A stretch of DNA of 64,000 bases, from NCBI GenBank assembly GCA_050952125.1, contig JBMNKK010000004.1:62001-126000 (forward strand), in the 5' to 3' direction. Below the pieces are notes generated by a model. It saw nothing but the letters and a program-made list of their open reading frames with translations. It made no database searches and was not told where the DNA came from. Both the position numbers and the translations under genes were made by a program. The stretch comes from UBA3951 sp050952125 (GTDB lineage Bacteria; Bacillota; Sulfobacillia; Fermentithermobacillales; Fermentithermobacillaceae). How positions within the stretch are numbered: position 1 is the first letter of the stretch; the number at the start of each line of letters is the position of its first letter. Positions 16,902-26,217 of the stretch are shown here, piece by piece.

Positions 16902-18128
16902 CTATTGGGTGGCTTTGTTGACTGCCTCCACAATCAGGCCGCTGGCAGCCATTATCTGGCTGTGGTCAGGAGCCGAATACCAATCGGCGTAGCTCGATAT
17001 CCTGAGCGACACCTGCGACTGCAGGTCCACGGTTCTCGGCACCGAATAGAAGTTGCCCGCGGCATCTTTAGTAATGACAACAACCGGCCTATCTAAAGCG
17101 CGAGGATTCAACCTCCTAACTATCGCGGTCTCGCCCGTAGACAAGATCACGCTTGTCGCGACGGGAAAAGGAGCCACTATCTTTGAAAAAGCTTCAACAA
17201 CCTCGGGATCGAAGAGGATCCCGGCATTTTCGGCTATGAAGGCCAGTCCCTCTAGAGGATGAGCCGCCTTCTTGTAGGGACGATCGGAGGTCATGGCGTC
17301 AAAGACGTCGCATACGGCACATATCCGGGCATGCTTAAGGATGTTGCCGCCCGAAAGCCTTCTCGGATACCCGCTGCCGTCCCACCTTTCGTGGTGCTGG
17401 TATGCGATATGCGCCGCCATTAGGCCAAGGTCGGTCTTCCGAAGGGTCTCAAACCCCGCTTGGGGGTGGTCTCTTACCCTGGTGAATTCCTCAATTGTGA
17501 GATCGCCCGGCTTGGCCCAAATGGAGTTGGGAATGGCCGTCTTCCCGATATCATGAAGGAGGGCTCCGCCTCCCAAATCTCTCAGTTCCTTGTTATTGAA
17601 GCCCATGATCCTTGCGGTTACCAACGAGTTCATAGCCACTTGAACCGAATGCCCGAAACTGTAGTCATGGAGAGACTTTATGTCAACAAGACCGATGATG
17701 ACTTCCTTCTGCGACATTATGTCGTTGACGAGCATCTCGGCGACTTTCATCACGTTCAGCGATATCTCGTGGCGTGCCTTGCTGATCATGAAGCCCGACT
17801 GCTGCTGCAGCCCTAAGTATCCCGGCCCGGACGCCAGCGACAGCCTTTCCGCATGCATGGACTCTAGTTGCACAAAGTCCCTGACGCAGCGCATAACCTC
17901 TTGTTTCGTCTCAAGGCTGACCAACTCGGGTACATCGACATCTCCAAACTCGTCAGCCACATACACGGCAGAGAAGCCCTGGCGCTCCAGAAGGCTTAGA
18001 AGTCGCGGTTGCAGCGTCACGCCTGCTGCGATTACCAAGCGGCCCTGAGGATCGTAAATTGCCCGGCCCAACCTCATGCCCGGCTTCGCCATGTGAGTAG
18101 GGATTATCCGCAAGTATGTGCCCCCCAC
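16902..18128 (-). CDS. HD-GYP domain protein (putative c-di-GMP phosphodiesterase)
   Basis: About 408 residues: an N-terminal region with a DUF3391-like feel (MAKPGMRLGRAIYDPQGRLV) and a central HD-GYP domain with LLHDIGKTAIP, HERWDGSGYPRRL and VFDAMTSDRPYKKA. The HD pair and GYP motif are intact, so hydrolysis of cyclic di-GMP is likely. A TTG at 18173 extends the frame, but GTG at 18128 has AAGGAG at 4 nt and is preferred. It diverges from the valS T-box promoter. Confidence 0.9.
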   Translation of the reverse strand: MGGTYLRIIPTHMAKPGMRLGRAIYDPQGRLVIAAGVTLQPRLLSLLERQGFSAVYVADEFGDVDVPELVSLETKQEVMRCVRDFVQLESMHAERLSLASGPGYLGLQQQSGFMISKARHEISLNVMKVAEMLVNDIMSQKEVIIGLVDIKSLHDYSFGHSVQVAMNSLVTARIMGFNNKELRDLGGGALLHDIGKTAIPNSIWAKPGDLTIEEFTRVRDHPQAGFETLRKTDLGLMAAHIAYQHHERWDGSGYPRRLSGGNILKHARICAVCDVFDAMTSDRPYKKAAHPLEGLAFIAENAGILFDPEVVEAFSKIVAPFPVATSVILSTGETAIVRRLNPRALDRPVVVITKDAAGNFYSVPRTVDLQSQVSLRISSYADWYSAPDHSQIMAASGLIVEAVNKATQ

Positions 18129-18178
18129 TATTCTCCTTCGACTCGTGGGCTCGATATATTGATACGTGAGCAAAATTC

Positions 18179-18207
18179 TTTACTCCTGCAAGAGCGGTTG
18201 CTATAAT
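18179..18207 (+). promoter_or_regulatory. Promoter of the valS leader
   Basis: TTTACT and a perfect TATAAT are separated by 17 nt, with transcription expected to start near 18214, at the head of the T-box leader. Confidence 0.8.
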
Positions 18208-18213
18208 ACATCC

Positions 18214-18480
18214 AACCTGGATAAGGAAGATCCGTTGACAGGGAGGAGTAAGCGGGAATTCTCCCCCAGAGAGCGGGGCAAGATGGTGGAAGCCCTGCGG
18301 GAAGAGACCGCCGAAGGTCGCCCTTAAGGACGCAGGCTGAAAAGTCTGTGCGTTACGCCGCGTTAAGGCCATGAGTGCCGGAAAGGAAGCTTGAGGGATT
18401 GCTGCCCCTGCTGTCCCCCGGAAACAAGGTGGTACCGCGAATTCGGCCCCTTCGCCCTTGTGGTGACGGGGCCATATCTA
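18214..18480 (+). promoter_or_regulatory. T-box leader of valS (tRNA-Val sensing)
   Basis: The leader contains the conserved T-box AAGGTGGTACCGCG at 18426-18439, an AGTA bulge near 18247 and the GGTGGAA stem-I motif near 18285. A GTC at 18317-18319 in the context GAAGGTCGCC is the likely specifier codon, matching tRNA-Val(GAC). Uncharged tRNA-Val would bind and favour valS expression. The 3' hairpin (GGCCCC at 18445 with GGGGCC at 18468) is not followed by a U-run, which is unusual for a transcriptional T-box. Confidence 0.93.
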
Positions 18481-18503
18481 TTATGAAAGACGGGTGATTC
18501 GCG

Positions 18504-21149
18504 GTGCTGGACGAAATGTCAAAGTCATACGAGCCCAAGGCGTTTGAAGAGAAATGGTACCGTTACTGGATGGAAAACGGGTTGTTCGGTGCCGAGGTCA
18601 AGCCGGGAAAGCCCCGGTTCTCCCTCGTCATGCCGCCGCCCAACATCACAGGGTCTCTGCACATCGGGCATGCGCTTGACCAGACTCTGCAGGATATTAT
18701 CATAAGGCACGCCAGGATGCGGGGACTAATGACCCTCTGGCTGCCGGGAACGGACCATGCCTCAATAGCCACCCACGCCAAGATCGAGGAAATGCTGGCC
18801 TCTGAAGGCACCTCAAGGTGGGAGCTTGGGCGCGAGGAGTTCCTCAAGAGAGCGTGGGAGTGGAAAAACAAGTACGGGCACATCATAACCGACCAAGTGA
18901 AAGCGCTCGGGGCATCTTGTGATTGGTCGCGCGAACGGTTCACTATGGATGAAGGGTGCTCGGAGGCTGTGACCGATGTCTTCATCCGCCTCTACGAGAA
19001 GGGTCTCATATACAAAGGCAACTACATGGTGAACTTCTGCCCCGGCTGCCACACGGTTATCTCCGATATCGAGGTGGAACACGAAGAAAGCGACGGGTCA
19101 CTGTGGTATATCCGGTATCCTCTGGAAGGTTCGGACGGGTACGTCGAGGTGGCGACCACCAGGCCTGAAACCATGCTGGGCGACACCGGCATCGCGGTCA
19201 GCCCGAAGGACAAACGATACTCCAGACTCATCGGCAAGTACGCGATACTCCCCATAGTCGGAAGGCGGCTCCCGATCTTCGCAGACGATCACGTGGATCC
19301 GGCTTTCGGCACCGGAGCCGTGAAAATCACACCGGCTCACGATCCCGACGACTTCGAGATGGGAAAAGAGCACGGCCTGGAATTCATCAGCGTCATCGAC
19401 ACCCACGGCAATATGACCGGCGAAACCGGCAAGTACCGGGGAATGGACCGGTACGATTGCCGCAAAGAACTGGTAAAGGACCTGGAAGAGGCAGGTTACC
19501 TTGTGAAGGTTGAGCCCTACAAGCTGTCGGTGGGCCGGTGCCACAGATGCGACTCGCCTGTAGAACCGCTCATCTCGGAACAGTGGTTCGTAAGGATGAA
19601 ACCTCTGGCCGAAAGAGCTCTCCAGGTGGTAAGAGAGGGCAAAATCAAGTTCGTGCCCGAACGCTTCACTAAGGTGTATGAGAACTGGATGGAGAACGTC
19701 CGCGATTGGTGCATTTCCAGGCAGCTTTGGTGGGGCCATAGAATTCCCGCTTGGTACTGCGATAAGTGCGGGAAAATCACCGTGGCGAAGGAAGCTCCCG
19801 CCGCTTGCCCCGATTGCGGCGGCGCGGTGCGCCAAGACGAAGACGTCTTGGACACGTGGTTCTCATCGGGGCTCTGGCCGTTCTCAACTCTCGGCTGGCC
19901 GGAAGACACTGCCGATTTGGAGTACTTCTTCCCCACTGACGTGCTGGTAACCGGCTACGACATCATCTTCTTCTGGGTTGCCCGCATGATCTTCATGTCA
20001 CTGGAGTTCACCGGGCGTGAACCTTTCCACACCGTGGTTATCCACGGCATGGTGAGGGATGCCCTCGGCCGCAAGATGTCAAAGAGCCTCGGCAACGGCA
20101 TCGACCCTCTCGAGGTTGTCGATAAGTACGGGGCGGACGCGCTGCGCATATCGCTCACAGCAGGCACGGCTATGGGCAACGACATGCGGTTGTACGACGA
20201 GAAAGTTGCGGGAGCCAGAAACTTCGTCAATAAGCTCTGGAACGCTTCCCGCTACTGTCTGTACAACCTTGAAGGCCTTGAGATACCGGAGGAGGTTCGG
20301 CCAAAGGGGTTCGCCGGGCGCTGGATCCTGTCTCGCCTGGAGCGGACAATTGAAGCCGTCGAAGACGCCATGAACCGGTTCGAGCCCGGCGAGGCCATAG
20401 GGCTCATCACCGACTTCGTATGGAACGAGTTCTGCGACTGGTATATCGAGATATCCAAAGAGGACCTGGCAAGGCCGGACCTCAAGGCTGAGACTCAAGC
20501 GGTGCTTTGGTCGGTCTTGAGAGATTCGCTCGCTCTCCTCCACCCGTTCACGCCGTTCGTGACCGAGGAACTCTGGTCATATCTACCCGGACGGGCTCCG
20601 GGCAAAGAAGGAAGCCTCATCGCGCATCCTTACCCCCGCCCGAATAGATACCCGGTAGACGAAGAAGCGGAGGACAAAGCGAGTTCGCTCATAGAAGCAA
20701 CCAAAGCCATAAGGAACATGCGTGCCGAGGTCAATATCCCGACAGGAAAGAAAGCGCGAGCGATCATCTCGGCCGACGAGCCCGGCAAGTGGGAAAGCAT
20801 GCTCTCTTACATCGGGAGGCTGGCCTGGGCCGAGCCGCTCGAACTTGTCGCGGGAGAAGGCTCGCCGGAAGTCCCCCAAGCGCTTGTCAGCGCTGCAAAA
20901 GGCGCCGCTATTTATCTACCCCTTCAAGGTGTGATAGATATCGACAAGGAGATTTCCCGCTTGGAGAAATCTATAGACGAGTTGGCCAAGGACATCGAGC
21001 GCACAAAGACCAGGCTGTCCCAGCAGGACTTCCTGTCCAAGGCGCCGCAGGAAATTGTCGAAGCGCAAAGAAAGAGGTTCGAGGAGAACAGCGCCAAGCT
21101 CGAAACGCTAAGGTCAAGAGTGGATATGTTGAGTCGCGCCAGATCGTAG
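18504..21149 (+). CDS. valS: Valyl-tRNA synthetase
   Basis: An 881-residue class I synthetase that charges tRNA-Val and edits mischarged Thr. The HIGH region reads PPPNITGSLHIGHAL and the KMSKS region GRKMSKSLGN; the editing domain (TTRPETMLGDTGIAV) and zinc-type cysteines (CHRCDSP, CDKCGK, CPDCGG) are visible; the C-terminus is the expected tRNA-binding coiled coil. The GTG at 18504 follows GGGTGA; an ATG four codons later is an alternative. It is controlled by the valine T-box and probably co-transcribed with folC, 37 nt downstream. Confidence 0.97.
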   Translation: MLDEMSKSYEPKAFEEKWYRYWMENGLFGAEVKPGKPRFSLVMPPPNITGSLHIGHALDQTLQDIIIRHARMRGLMTLWLPGTDHASIATHAKIEEMLASEGTSRWELGREEFLKRAWEWKNKYGHIITDQVKALGASCDWSRERFTMDEGCSEAVTDVFIRLYEKGLIYKGNYMVNFCPGCHTVISDIEVEHEESDGSLWYIRYPLEGSDGYVEVATTRPETMLGDTGIAVSPKDKRYSRLIGKYAILPIVGRRLPIFADDHVDPAFGTGAVKITPAHDPDDFEMGKEHGLEFISVIDTHGNMTGETGKYRGMDRYDCRKELVKDLEEAGYLVKVEPYKLSVGRCHRCDSPVEPLISEQWFVRMKPLAERALQVVREGKIKFVPERFTKVYENWMENVRDWCISRQLWWGHRIPAWYCDKCGKITVAKEAPAACPDCGGAVRQDEDVLDTWFSSGLWPFSTLGWPEDTADLEYFFPTDVLVTGYDIIFFWVARMIFMSLEFTGREPFHTVVIHGMVRDALGRKMSKSLGNGIDPLEVVDKYGADALRISLTAGTAMGNDMRLYDEKVAGARNFVNKLWNASRYCLYNLEGLEIPEEVRPKGFAGRWILSRLERTIEAVEDAMNRFEPGEAIGLITDFVWNEFCDWYIEISKEDLARPDLKAETQAVLWSVLRDSLALLHPFTPFVTEELWSYLPGRAPGKEGSLIAHPYPRPNRYPVDEEAEDKASSLIEATKAIRNMRAEVNIPTGKKARAIISADEPGKWESMLSYIGRLAWAEPLELVAGEGSPEVPQALVSAAKGAAIYLPLQGVIDIDKEISRLEKSIDELAKDIERTKTRLSQQDFLSKAPQEIVEAQRKRFEENSAKLETLRSRVDMLSRARS

Positions 21150-21186
21150 AAGACCGATTCCTGGCGCCTTCCGGGAGGATCAAGGG

Positions 21187-22545
21187 ATGCGTCAGGTAAC
21201 CGGGGATGAGTACGAACAGGCGTTATCGTGGATACACAGCACCGTGAGGTTCGGGTCCAAGTTGGGATTGGAGAGGATCCGCCGCCTCATGGTGCTTTTG
21301 GGTAATCCCGAAAGAGAATGCGAATACGTGCACGTTGCGGGCACCAACGGCAAGGGCTCGGTAACGGCCATGGTCGCTTCAGCTTTGCAGGCAAACGGCT
21401 GCCGCACAGGAAGGTATGTCTCACCCTATCTTGAGGATTTCAGGGAAAGGATCGTGCTGGGGAACGAGATGATATCCCCCGCCGACTTGGTTTGTCTCGT
21501 GAACGCGGTGAAGCCTCAAGTAGAGGCCATGGTGTCTGAGGGAGGCGAGCATCCGACCGAGTTTGAGATCGTCACCGCCGCCGCGCTCTATTACTACGCA
21601 AAAAAGAGGTGCGACTACGTCGCTCTGGAAGTAGGGCTGGGCGGCCGCTTCGACGCCACCAACGTGGTCACGCCTGCCGCCTCGGTCATAACCACAATAT
21701 CCTTTGACCACACCGAGCGGCTGGGAACCAGTCTTTCAGAGATCGCTTTTGAGAAGGCCGGGATCATCAAGCCGGGAGTCCCTGTCATCACCGGCGTCGC
21801 TGAAGAAGAACCTCTGCAAGTCATCAGGAAGAGAGCCGATGACCTCGGTTCTTTGCTGTTTACGGTATCCAACGCGAGGCGGGCAGACGTAACCTGGGAA
21901 GAAGTATCCTACTCTATGGAATCTCAGGTCATCAACGTGAAAGGCCCGGGCTTCCTTTACGAAAACGTAACCGTGCCGCTCTTGGGCAGGCACCAACAGC
22001 ATAATGCCGCCCTCGCTATTGCCGCACTGGAATTCGGCAGGCCAAGAAACCGGCTCGGTAAGTTCCGGCTGGACAGAGCCGCCGTGAAGCACGGCATAGC
22101 GTCCACAAAGTGGCCGGGACGCCTTGAGGTTCTGTCGAGAAAGCCGACTATTATCCTCGACGGCGCTCATAACCCGGAAGGGGCCAAAGCCCTGTCCGAG
22201 GCCGTGCAGAGTTTTCCGCGCAAGCGCGTTGTCTGCGTGCTTGGGATGCTCGGCGACAAGTCCTTCAAGGAGGCGGCAGGCCTCATTGCTCCCATCTGTG
22301 ACGAAGTTATCGTGACCTCGCCGGATACGCCGAGGGCCCTCAATCCGGACATCCTGGCCGATGAAGCACGGCGATACACCGCGAGCGTCGAGGTTGAGCC
22401 GGACTTAAGGAAAGCCGTTGACATCGCCCTGTCGAAAGCAAGCGCAGACGACATGGTACTTGCCTGCGGTTCCCTCTACTTGGTGGGACCTATCAGGAGC
22501 TATCTGTCGTCCAAGCTTGGTATGAGCGGGAGCAGTGTGACATAA
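21187..22545 (+). CDS. folC: Folylpolyglutamate synthase/dihydrofolate synthase
   Basis: A 452-residue Mur-ligase-family enzyme that adds glutamate to folates, or to dihydropteroate in the bifunctional form. Seen are the P-loop VAGTNGKGSVTAMVASAL, the SPYLEDFRERI segment, LEVGLGGRFDATNV and the C-terminal ILDGAHNPEGA. Length and motif order are normal. ATG start behind GGGAGGATCAAGGG. The order valS-folC is common in Firmicutes. Confidence 0.96.
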   Translation: MRQVTGDEYEQALSWIHSTVRFGSKLGLERIRRLMVLLGNPERECEYVHVAGTNGKGSVTAMVASALQANGCRTGRYVSPYLEDFRERIVLGNEMISPADLVCLVNAVKPQVEAMVSEGGEHPTEFEIVTAAALYYYAKKRCDYVALEVGLGGRFDATNVVTPAASVITTISFDHTERLGTSLSEIAFEKAGIIKPGVPVITGVAEEEPLQVIRKRADDLGSLLFTVSNARRADVTWEEVSYSMESQVINVKGPGFLYENVTVPLLGRHQQHNAALAIAALEFGRPRNRLGKFRLDRAAVKHGIASTKWPGRLEVLSRKPTIILDGAHNPEGAKALSEAVQSFPRKRVVCVLGMLGDKSFKEAAGLIAPICDEVIVTSPDTPRALNPDILADEARRYTASVEVEPDLRKAVDIALSKASADDMVLACGSLYLVGPIRSYLSSKLGMSGSSVT

Positions 22546-22602
22546 ACATTGAATCGGACTCTTATTGAAGAGTCTATTCAAGTTTCGAGGAGGTGCGCGT
22601 CG

Positions 22603-23445
22603 ATGCGGAGGTCCCGTCTGGGCCAAAGCAAGGGCCTTTTAAACAAGATCGTGTTTGTGCTGATAGCCCTCGCTTTTGTCGGTTCGGGCTACCTGATAGG
22701 AAGATACTTTTTGTCTTCGCTTCTCGACAGGCCCGCGGGGGGAGAACCGGTTACCGGTGGAGGGCCTATAAAGCCTGGCGATAGCACTACCGCGACGGTC
22801 CAAATCCAAACCAAACCCGTGACCCTGTACAGAGTGCAGATCGGTGCGTTTTCGACTGCCGAGAACGCCCAGAATACCGCCCAAACCGCCATTGAGAAAG
22901 GCGTGGGCGCGGCAGTCATGAGTCCGGATCCTCTTTACAAGGTTTACTGCGGCATAGCCGGTTCGGAAGAAGCAGCAACCAAACTCGCAAAGAGCGCAGA
23001 ACCCAAACTGTCGGGCAGCGTAATACCTAAAGATGACAATTTGTACGTCGCAGTCACCAACGTAGCATCAAGGTCATTCACCCTTACCGGACCAAAACAC
23101 CAGGTCGAGCAAATCCAAGCCTCCTTCGCGAAGGCAGACAACGCTATCCAGTCGCTTCTATCATTCTGGGATTCGCAGTATCTCGGAAGGCAAAATCAGG
23201 TAGACCTCTCTGCGATGGAATCTGAGTTATCGTCGCTGGCAGCGTCGCTCGGAGAGATAACGCCCGATGCCAGCGTCAGCGACGCTCACGCCGCCGCAGT
23301 CAAGATCCTCAGTGACCTTACCCTGGCCGCGCAGGGCGCGAAAGATGCGGCCGGCGGCGACGGCGGCAAAGTAGCTGCGGGCACGAGCACGTTCATCAAG
23401 TCGATTGATTCCTACTTACAGGAGGTCGAAAAACTCAGTCCTTAA
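22603..23445 (+). CDS. SPOR-domain membrane protein
   Basis: A 280-residue protein with a short basic N-terminus, one membrane span (about residues 15-37), a Gly/Pro linker and a SPOR-like domain (YRVQIGAFSTAENAQN, LYKVYCGIAGSEEAATKL), followed by a helical C-terminal region. SPOR domains bind denuded peptidoglycan glycan strands at division or spore septa. A TTG 54 nt upstream extends the frame, but ATG 22603 has AGGAGGT at 8 nt. It follows folC, as SPOR genes often do in Firmicutes. Confidence 0.85.
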   Translation: MRRSRLGQSKGLLNKIVFVLIALAFVGSGYLIGRYFLSSLLDRPAGGEPVTGGGPIKPGDSTTATVQIQTKPVTLYRVQIGAFSTAENAQNTAQTAIEKGVGAAVMSPDPLYKVYCGIAGSEEAATKLAKSAEPKLSGSVIPKDDNLYVAVTNVASRSFTLTGPKHQVEQIQASFAKADNAIQSLLSFWDSQYLGRQNQVDLSAMESELSSLAASLGEITPDASVSDAHAAAVKILSDLTLAAQGAKDAAGGDGGKVAAGTSTFIKSIDSYLQEVEKLSP

Positions 23446-23472
23446 GATCGCCAACTGGATAATCGTGATGAG

Positions 23473-23553
23473 CGGCACCTCCGCCTCCCATTGCGCCGCA
23501 GGACGTGTTGGTGTTAAGATTCTGTGGTGTCAGTAGTTATGGTGGAGGTGCCG
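23473..23553 (+). promoter_or_regulatory. Long-range stem hiding the rpsT ribosome-binding site
   Basis: Bases 23473-23485 (CGGCACCTCCGCC) pair with 23541-23553 (GGTGGAGGTGCCG) over 13 bp, with one G-U wobble and a 55-nt loop. The 3' arm contains the GGAGGTG Shine-Dalgarno of rpsT. This would block S20 translation unless opened, as expected for an autogenous or structured leader. It is inferred from pairing only. Confidence 0.6.
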
Positions 23554-23556
23554 TTT

Positions 23557-23808
23557 TTGGCTAACATCAAGTCAAGCGAGAAAGATATCCGGAGGTCCGA
23601 GGCTCGCCGTCAGCGCAACCAGGCAGTCAGATCTGAAGTCAGGACTCACATCCGCCGCTTCAAAGAAGCTGCGAACTCCGGTGACGAGACCAGGAAGGTC
23701 GAACTCTACAGAGTAGCCCAGAAAGCTATCGATAAAGCAGTCAGCAAGGGAGTACTTAAGGCCAACACCGGCTCCAGGTACAAGTCCAGGCTAGCCGCTC
23801 TTATCTAG
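23557..23808 (+). CDS. rpsT: 30S ribosomal protein S20
   Basis: An 83-residue basic helical protein; NIKSSEKDIRRSEARRQRN and the C-terminal GVLKANTGSRYKSRLAALI side are typical S20. It binds 16S rRNA early in 30S assembly. A longer frame exists, but the TTG at 23557, six bases after GGAGGTG, gives the usual start L/M-ANIKSSEK. The ribosome-binding site sits in a 13-bp stem with the upstream leader. It converges on holA; rpsT next to holA is a conserved arrangement. Confidence 0.96.
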   Translation: MANIKSSEKDIRRSEARRQRNQAVRSEVRTHIRRFKEAANSGDETRKVELYRVAQKAIDKAVSKGVLKANTGSRYKSRLAALI

Positions 23809-23830
23809 GGAAGACGCGCGAACAAAGACT

Positions 23831-24865
23831 TTACTGCCCCTTGCAGAGGCTCGCGAGAAGGTAGTCAATTGCGCGATCGGGATCGGCCATGCCCTTCTTG
23901 ATGCTTTCATCCATTGAGAGTAACAGCTTGAAAGCGTTCTCCAGGTCGCGGAAGCTCCACGCGCGAGATTGCATGAGGGCTTTTCTTGCAGCATACGGAT
24001 GAACTCCCAGGACTTTCGGAAGCGAGGCCTGGGTTGTTCCTTTTTGATCGGCCTCCTTGGCCCTCCACATGAGAGCGAAGTGAGAAGCTAGAAGCGCGAC
24101 GACCATGACAGCGTTTGCGCCTCGAGACCTCATTTCTGTGATTTCTGCGGTCGCCTTGGCGAGATTCTTCTGAGCGACTGCATCTATGAACCCGAAAGCC
24201 GTTTTCTCAGGGTCTTGCGATACACAGGCCAGGACTACCTGAGACGTCACGGGCCTCAAGGATCCGGCCTTTGGCCCCAAGTCGCCGTCCATATACAGAA
24301 CGATCTTGGCAACTTCCTGCTCCAGCCTATCCATGCTCCTGCCGGCAATCGTGACCAACATCTCGGCTGCGTCTCCTGGTATGCGGAGGCCTTCTGCTTT
24401 GAGTTCCGATTCAACCCACCGCACGGCTTCTCCGAACGAAGGCGCTGCTGCGGTCACCGTCACACAGCCCATCTCATACCACGCTTCAAGAAACCCCTTG
24501 CCGGCGGGGTTATCCTTCGTAGTGCATGAAAGGACAAGGCAGTTCCCGTCCGAAATCCGGTGAGGCCCCCCCTCGTCATTCAAACCAAGCAAGGATTGGG
24601 CCGCCCTCACAACCCACAGGGAGGGGCCGAAGAAAGACGGCTGAGAGAGATTATCTCGAAGGGTCTCCCATGAAGCCTCATCACCGCTCAGGTTCTCTCT
24701 CCCGTTAGGGAAAAGCCGCGTCAACTTATCGATTATCTTGCGGTGCCAGTAGATCTCTTCACCTACAATGAGGTAGCCCGGCGCCGTCTTCCCGAAAGAG
24801 TCGAGGTCACCCGACAGGATAAGACTCCTTGCATCCACAGATCGCACCTTGCTTACTTGACTCAC
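23831..24865 (-). CDS. holA: DNA polymerase III subunit delta
   Basis: A 344-residue clamp-loader delta subunit. It has the YLIVGEEIYWHRKIID start of the AAA-like domain, the MDRLEQEVAKIVLYMDG region and a C-terminal helical collar domain ending AIDYLLASLCKGQ. Delta opens the beta clamp during loading at the replisome. The GTG at 24865 has a poor ribosome-binding site; GTG at 24838, six bases after AAGGTG, is a good alternative. It is divergently placed from nothing and followed by convergent rpsT. Confidence 0.92.
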   Translation of the reverse strand: MSQVSKVRSVDARSLILSGDLDSFGKTAPGYLIVGEEIYWHRKIIDKLTRLFPNGRENLSGDEASWETLRDNLSQPSFFGPSLWVVRAAQSLLGLNDEGGPHRISDGNCLVLSCTTKDNPAGKGFLEAWYEMGCVTVTAAAPSFGEAVRWVESELKAEGLRIPGDAAEMLVTIAGRSMDRLEQEVAKIVLYMDGDLGPKAGSLRPVTSQVVLACVSQDPEKTAFGFIDAVAQKNLAKATAEITEMRSRGANAVMVVALLASHFALMWRAKEADQKGTTQASLPKVLGVHPYAARKALMQSRAWSFRDLENAFKLLLSMDESIKKGMADPDRAIDYLLASLCKGQ

Positions 24866-24890
24866 CTCGATGGTTCTCTTTTGCCAGGAC

Positions 24891-26129
24891 TCATTTAGCG
24901 GGCGGCGGGTAGGACGGTTGGTAGGTATTGCGCATGAGAAGTGTGCGCTCGACTACCTCTCCTCCCACCTTCTTGACTCTGTAGGTTTCCACAACGAGTC
25001 CGGGACGCTTCCCCGGAGAAGGATACTCGGCTACAGTAACCGGTTCAATCTCGTAAGTGCAGCCATCCGGCTTGCCGAAGACCCGGACGGTCACCTGGCC
25101 GTCTTCCACCCAAGCTCCGAAGACCACAAGGCCGTCGGTGCTGTTCTTGACCTTCAGGTCGAGGTAGTCCCAGGCCACCGCGGCATCCATACCCGGCGGC
25201 ACGTAATCTACGGGAATGCCGTGGGCGGTCGCGAAAGGGAAATCAAGGCCCGCAAAGGCAGCAGCATCGAACAGAGTGGTGGTAACCTGGCAGATGCCTC
25301 CCGCAAGGCCGGGCTCCAAGTGATCGCCGACGACCACGTTGGCCCAGCGGTATCCCTTCTCCTCGGTCCTCTCTCCTGCTGCCTCATTGAAACTGTATAC
25401 CTCGCCGGGCTTGAGGATTTGCCCATGCACAGCCTGAGCGGCTAGCGACAAGTTCACGTTCCGTTCCGTATCCTCAATGTCATAAGGAGTCGAGTACTCC
25501 CCGATCAACTCGAGGGCCGGGAGCTCGTCCGACTGAGGAGCGGGAATCGCTGCGAACGGAACCTCTACGCTCGCCCCAGATATATCCTTAAGAGCTTCGG
25601 CTACAGCCGCTTCGGTCACGACCTGGCCGTCTGAAGGAGGCAATATCTGCAGTTCCTTACCGGAGAAATCGTACCGGGCTTCTTGAGGTTCCGCCGAAAG
25701 CTCCCAGGCAATCCTCGACAAGGCACCGGCCGCATCCGTAAGAGACACCTTTATAGGAGCGGCCATCACCTTCTTGCTGCCAAGCCGCGATAGAAACCCC
25801 GGCCATATGCGTGGAGCTGATGCAGCGTGCTCCTCAAGAGACTCCAGCAAACGCGATTCGTCCAACAGAAGTCCGATCTCCCGCGAACTCACCTCGACAG
25901 AACGTGAGCCGGCGACAAAGGTGATGGAACCCTGCTCCAGCTCGAAGACCTTCTCACGAATCAGGTCTTGGGCGGCAGCTCTCGACATTCCGCCCAATGA
26001 TACTCCCATCGCCCACACGTTTCCCCTTATAACCTCGTGTCGGAACAGGAGCGACGAGACCATGAACAGCCCGAACAGAATGGCTGCCAGAACGAATACT
26101 CGAGGCTTGTCCTTCGTTTGTCTGTACAC
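24891..26129 (-). CDS. VanW family protein with peptidoglycan-binding-4 region
   Basis: About 412 residues: N-terminal membrane segment (about residues 12-30), a PG_binding_4-like region (GVSLGGMSRAAAQDLI), and a VanW domain with YSTPYDIEDTERNVNLSLAA, GEVYSFNEAAGER and GGICQVTTTLFDAA. VanW proteins occur in many Gram-positives, including some vancomycin-resistance loci; their role is unknown but appears to be cell-wall related. GTG 26129, eight bases after GGAG, is preferred over GTG 26138. This is a housekeeping-type copy with no van genes around it. Confidence 0.9.
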   Translation of the reverse strand: MYRQTKDKPRVFVLAAILFGLFMVSSLLFRHEVIRGNVWAMGVSLGGMSRAAAQDLIREKVFELEQGSITFVAGSRSVEVSSREIGLLLDESRLLESLEEHAASAPRIWPGFLSRLGSKKVMAAPIKVSLTDAAGALSRIAWELSAEPQEARYDFSGKELQILPPSDGQVVTEAAVAEALKDISGASVEVPFAAIPAPQSDELPALELIGEYSTPYDIEDTERNVNLSLAAQAVHGQILKPGEVYSFNEAAGERTEEKGYRWANVVVGDHLEPGLAGGICQVTTTLFDAAAFAGLDFPFATAHGIPVDYVPPGMDAAVAWDYLDLKVKNSTDGLVVFGAWVEDGQVTVRVFGKPDGCTYEIEPVTVAEYPSPGKRPGLVVETYRVKKVGGEVVERTLLMRNTYQPSYPPPAK

Positions 26130-26217
26130 TTGAATCACTCCGGTCTCGTCTCTTAGGTGGACAAATAAGGTCGTCAGGATGACTTCTATCCGGAAGACCG
26201 GTTCTCCTACTGCCCTT

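Noticed and set aside
24870..25445. 191-codon plus-strand frame opposite the VanW gene
   Set aside because: The VanW domain motifs on the minus strand explain this region; the antisense frame has none.
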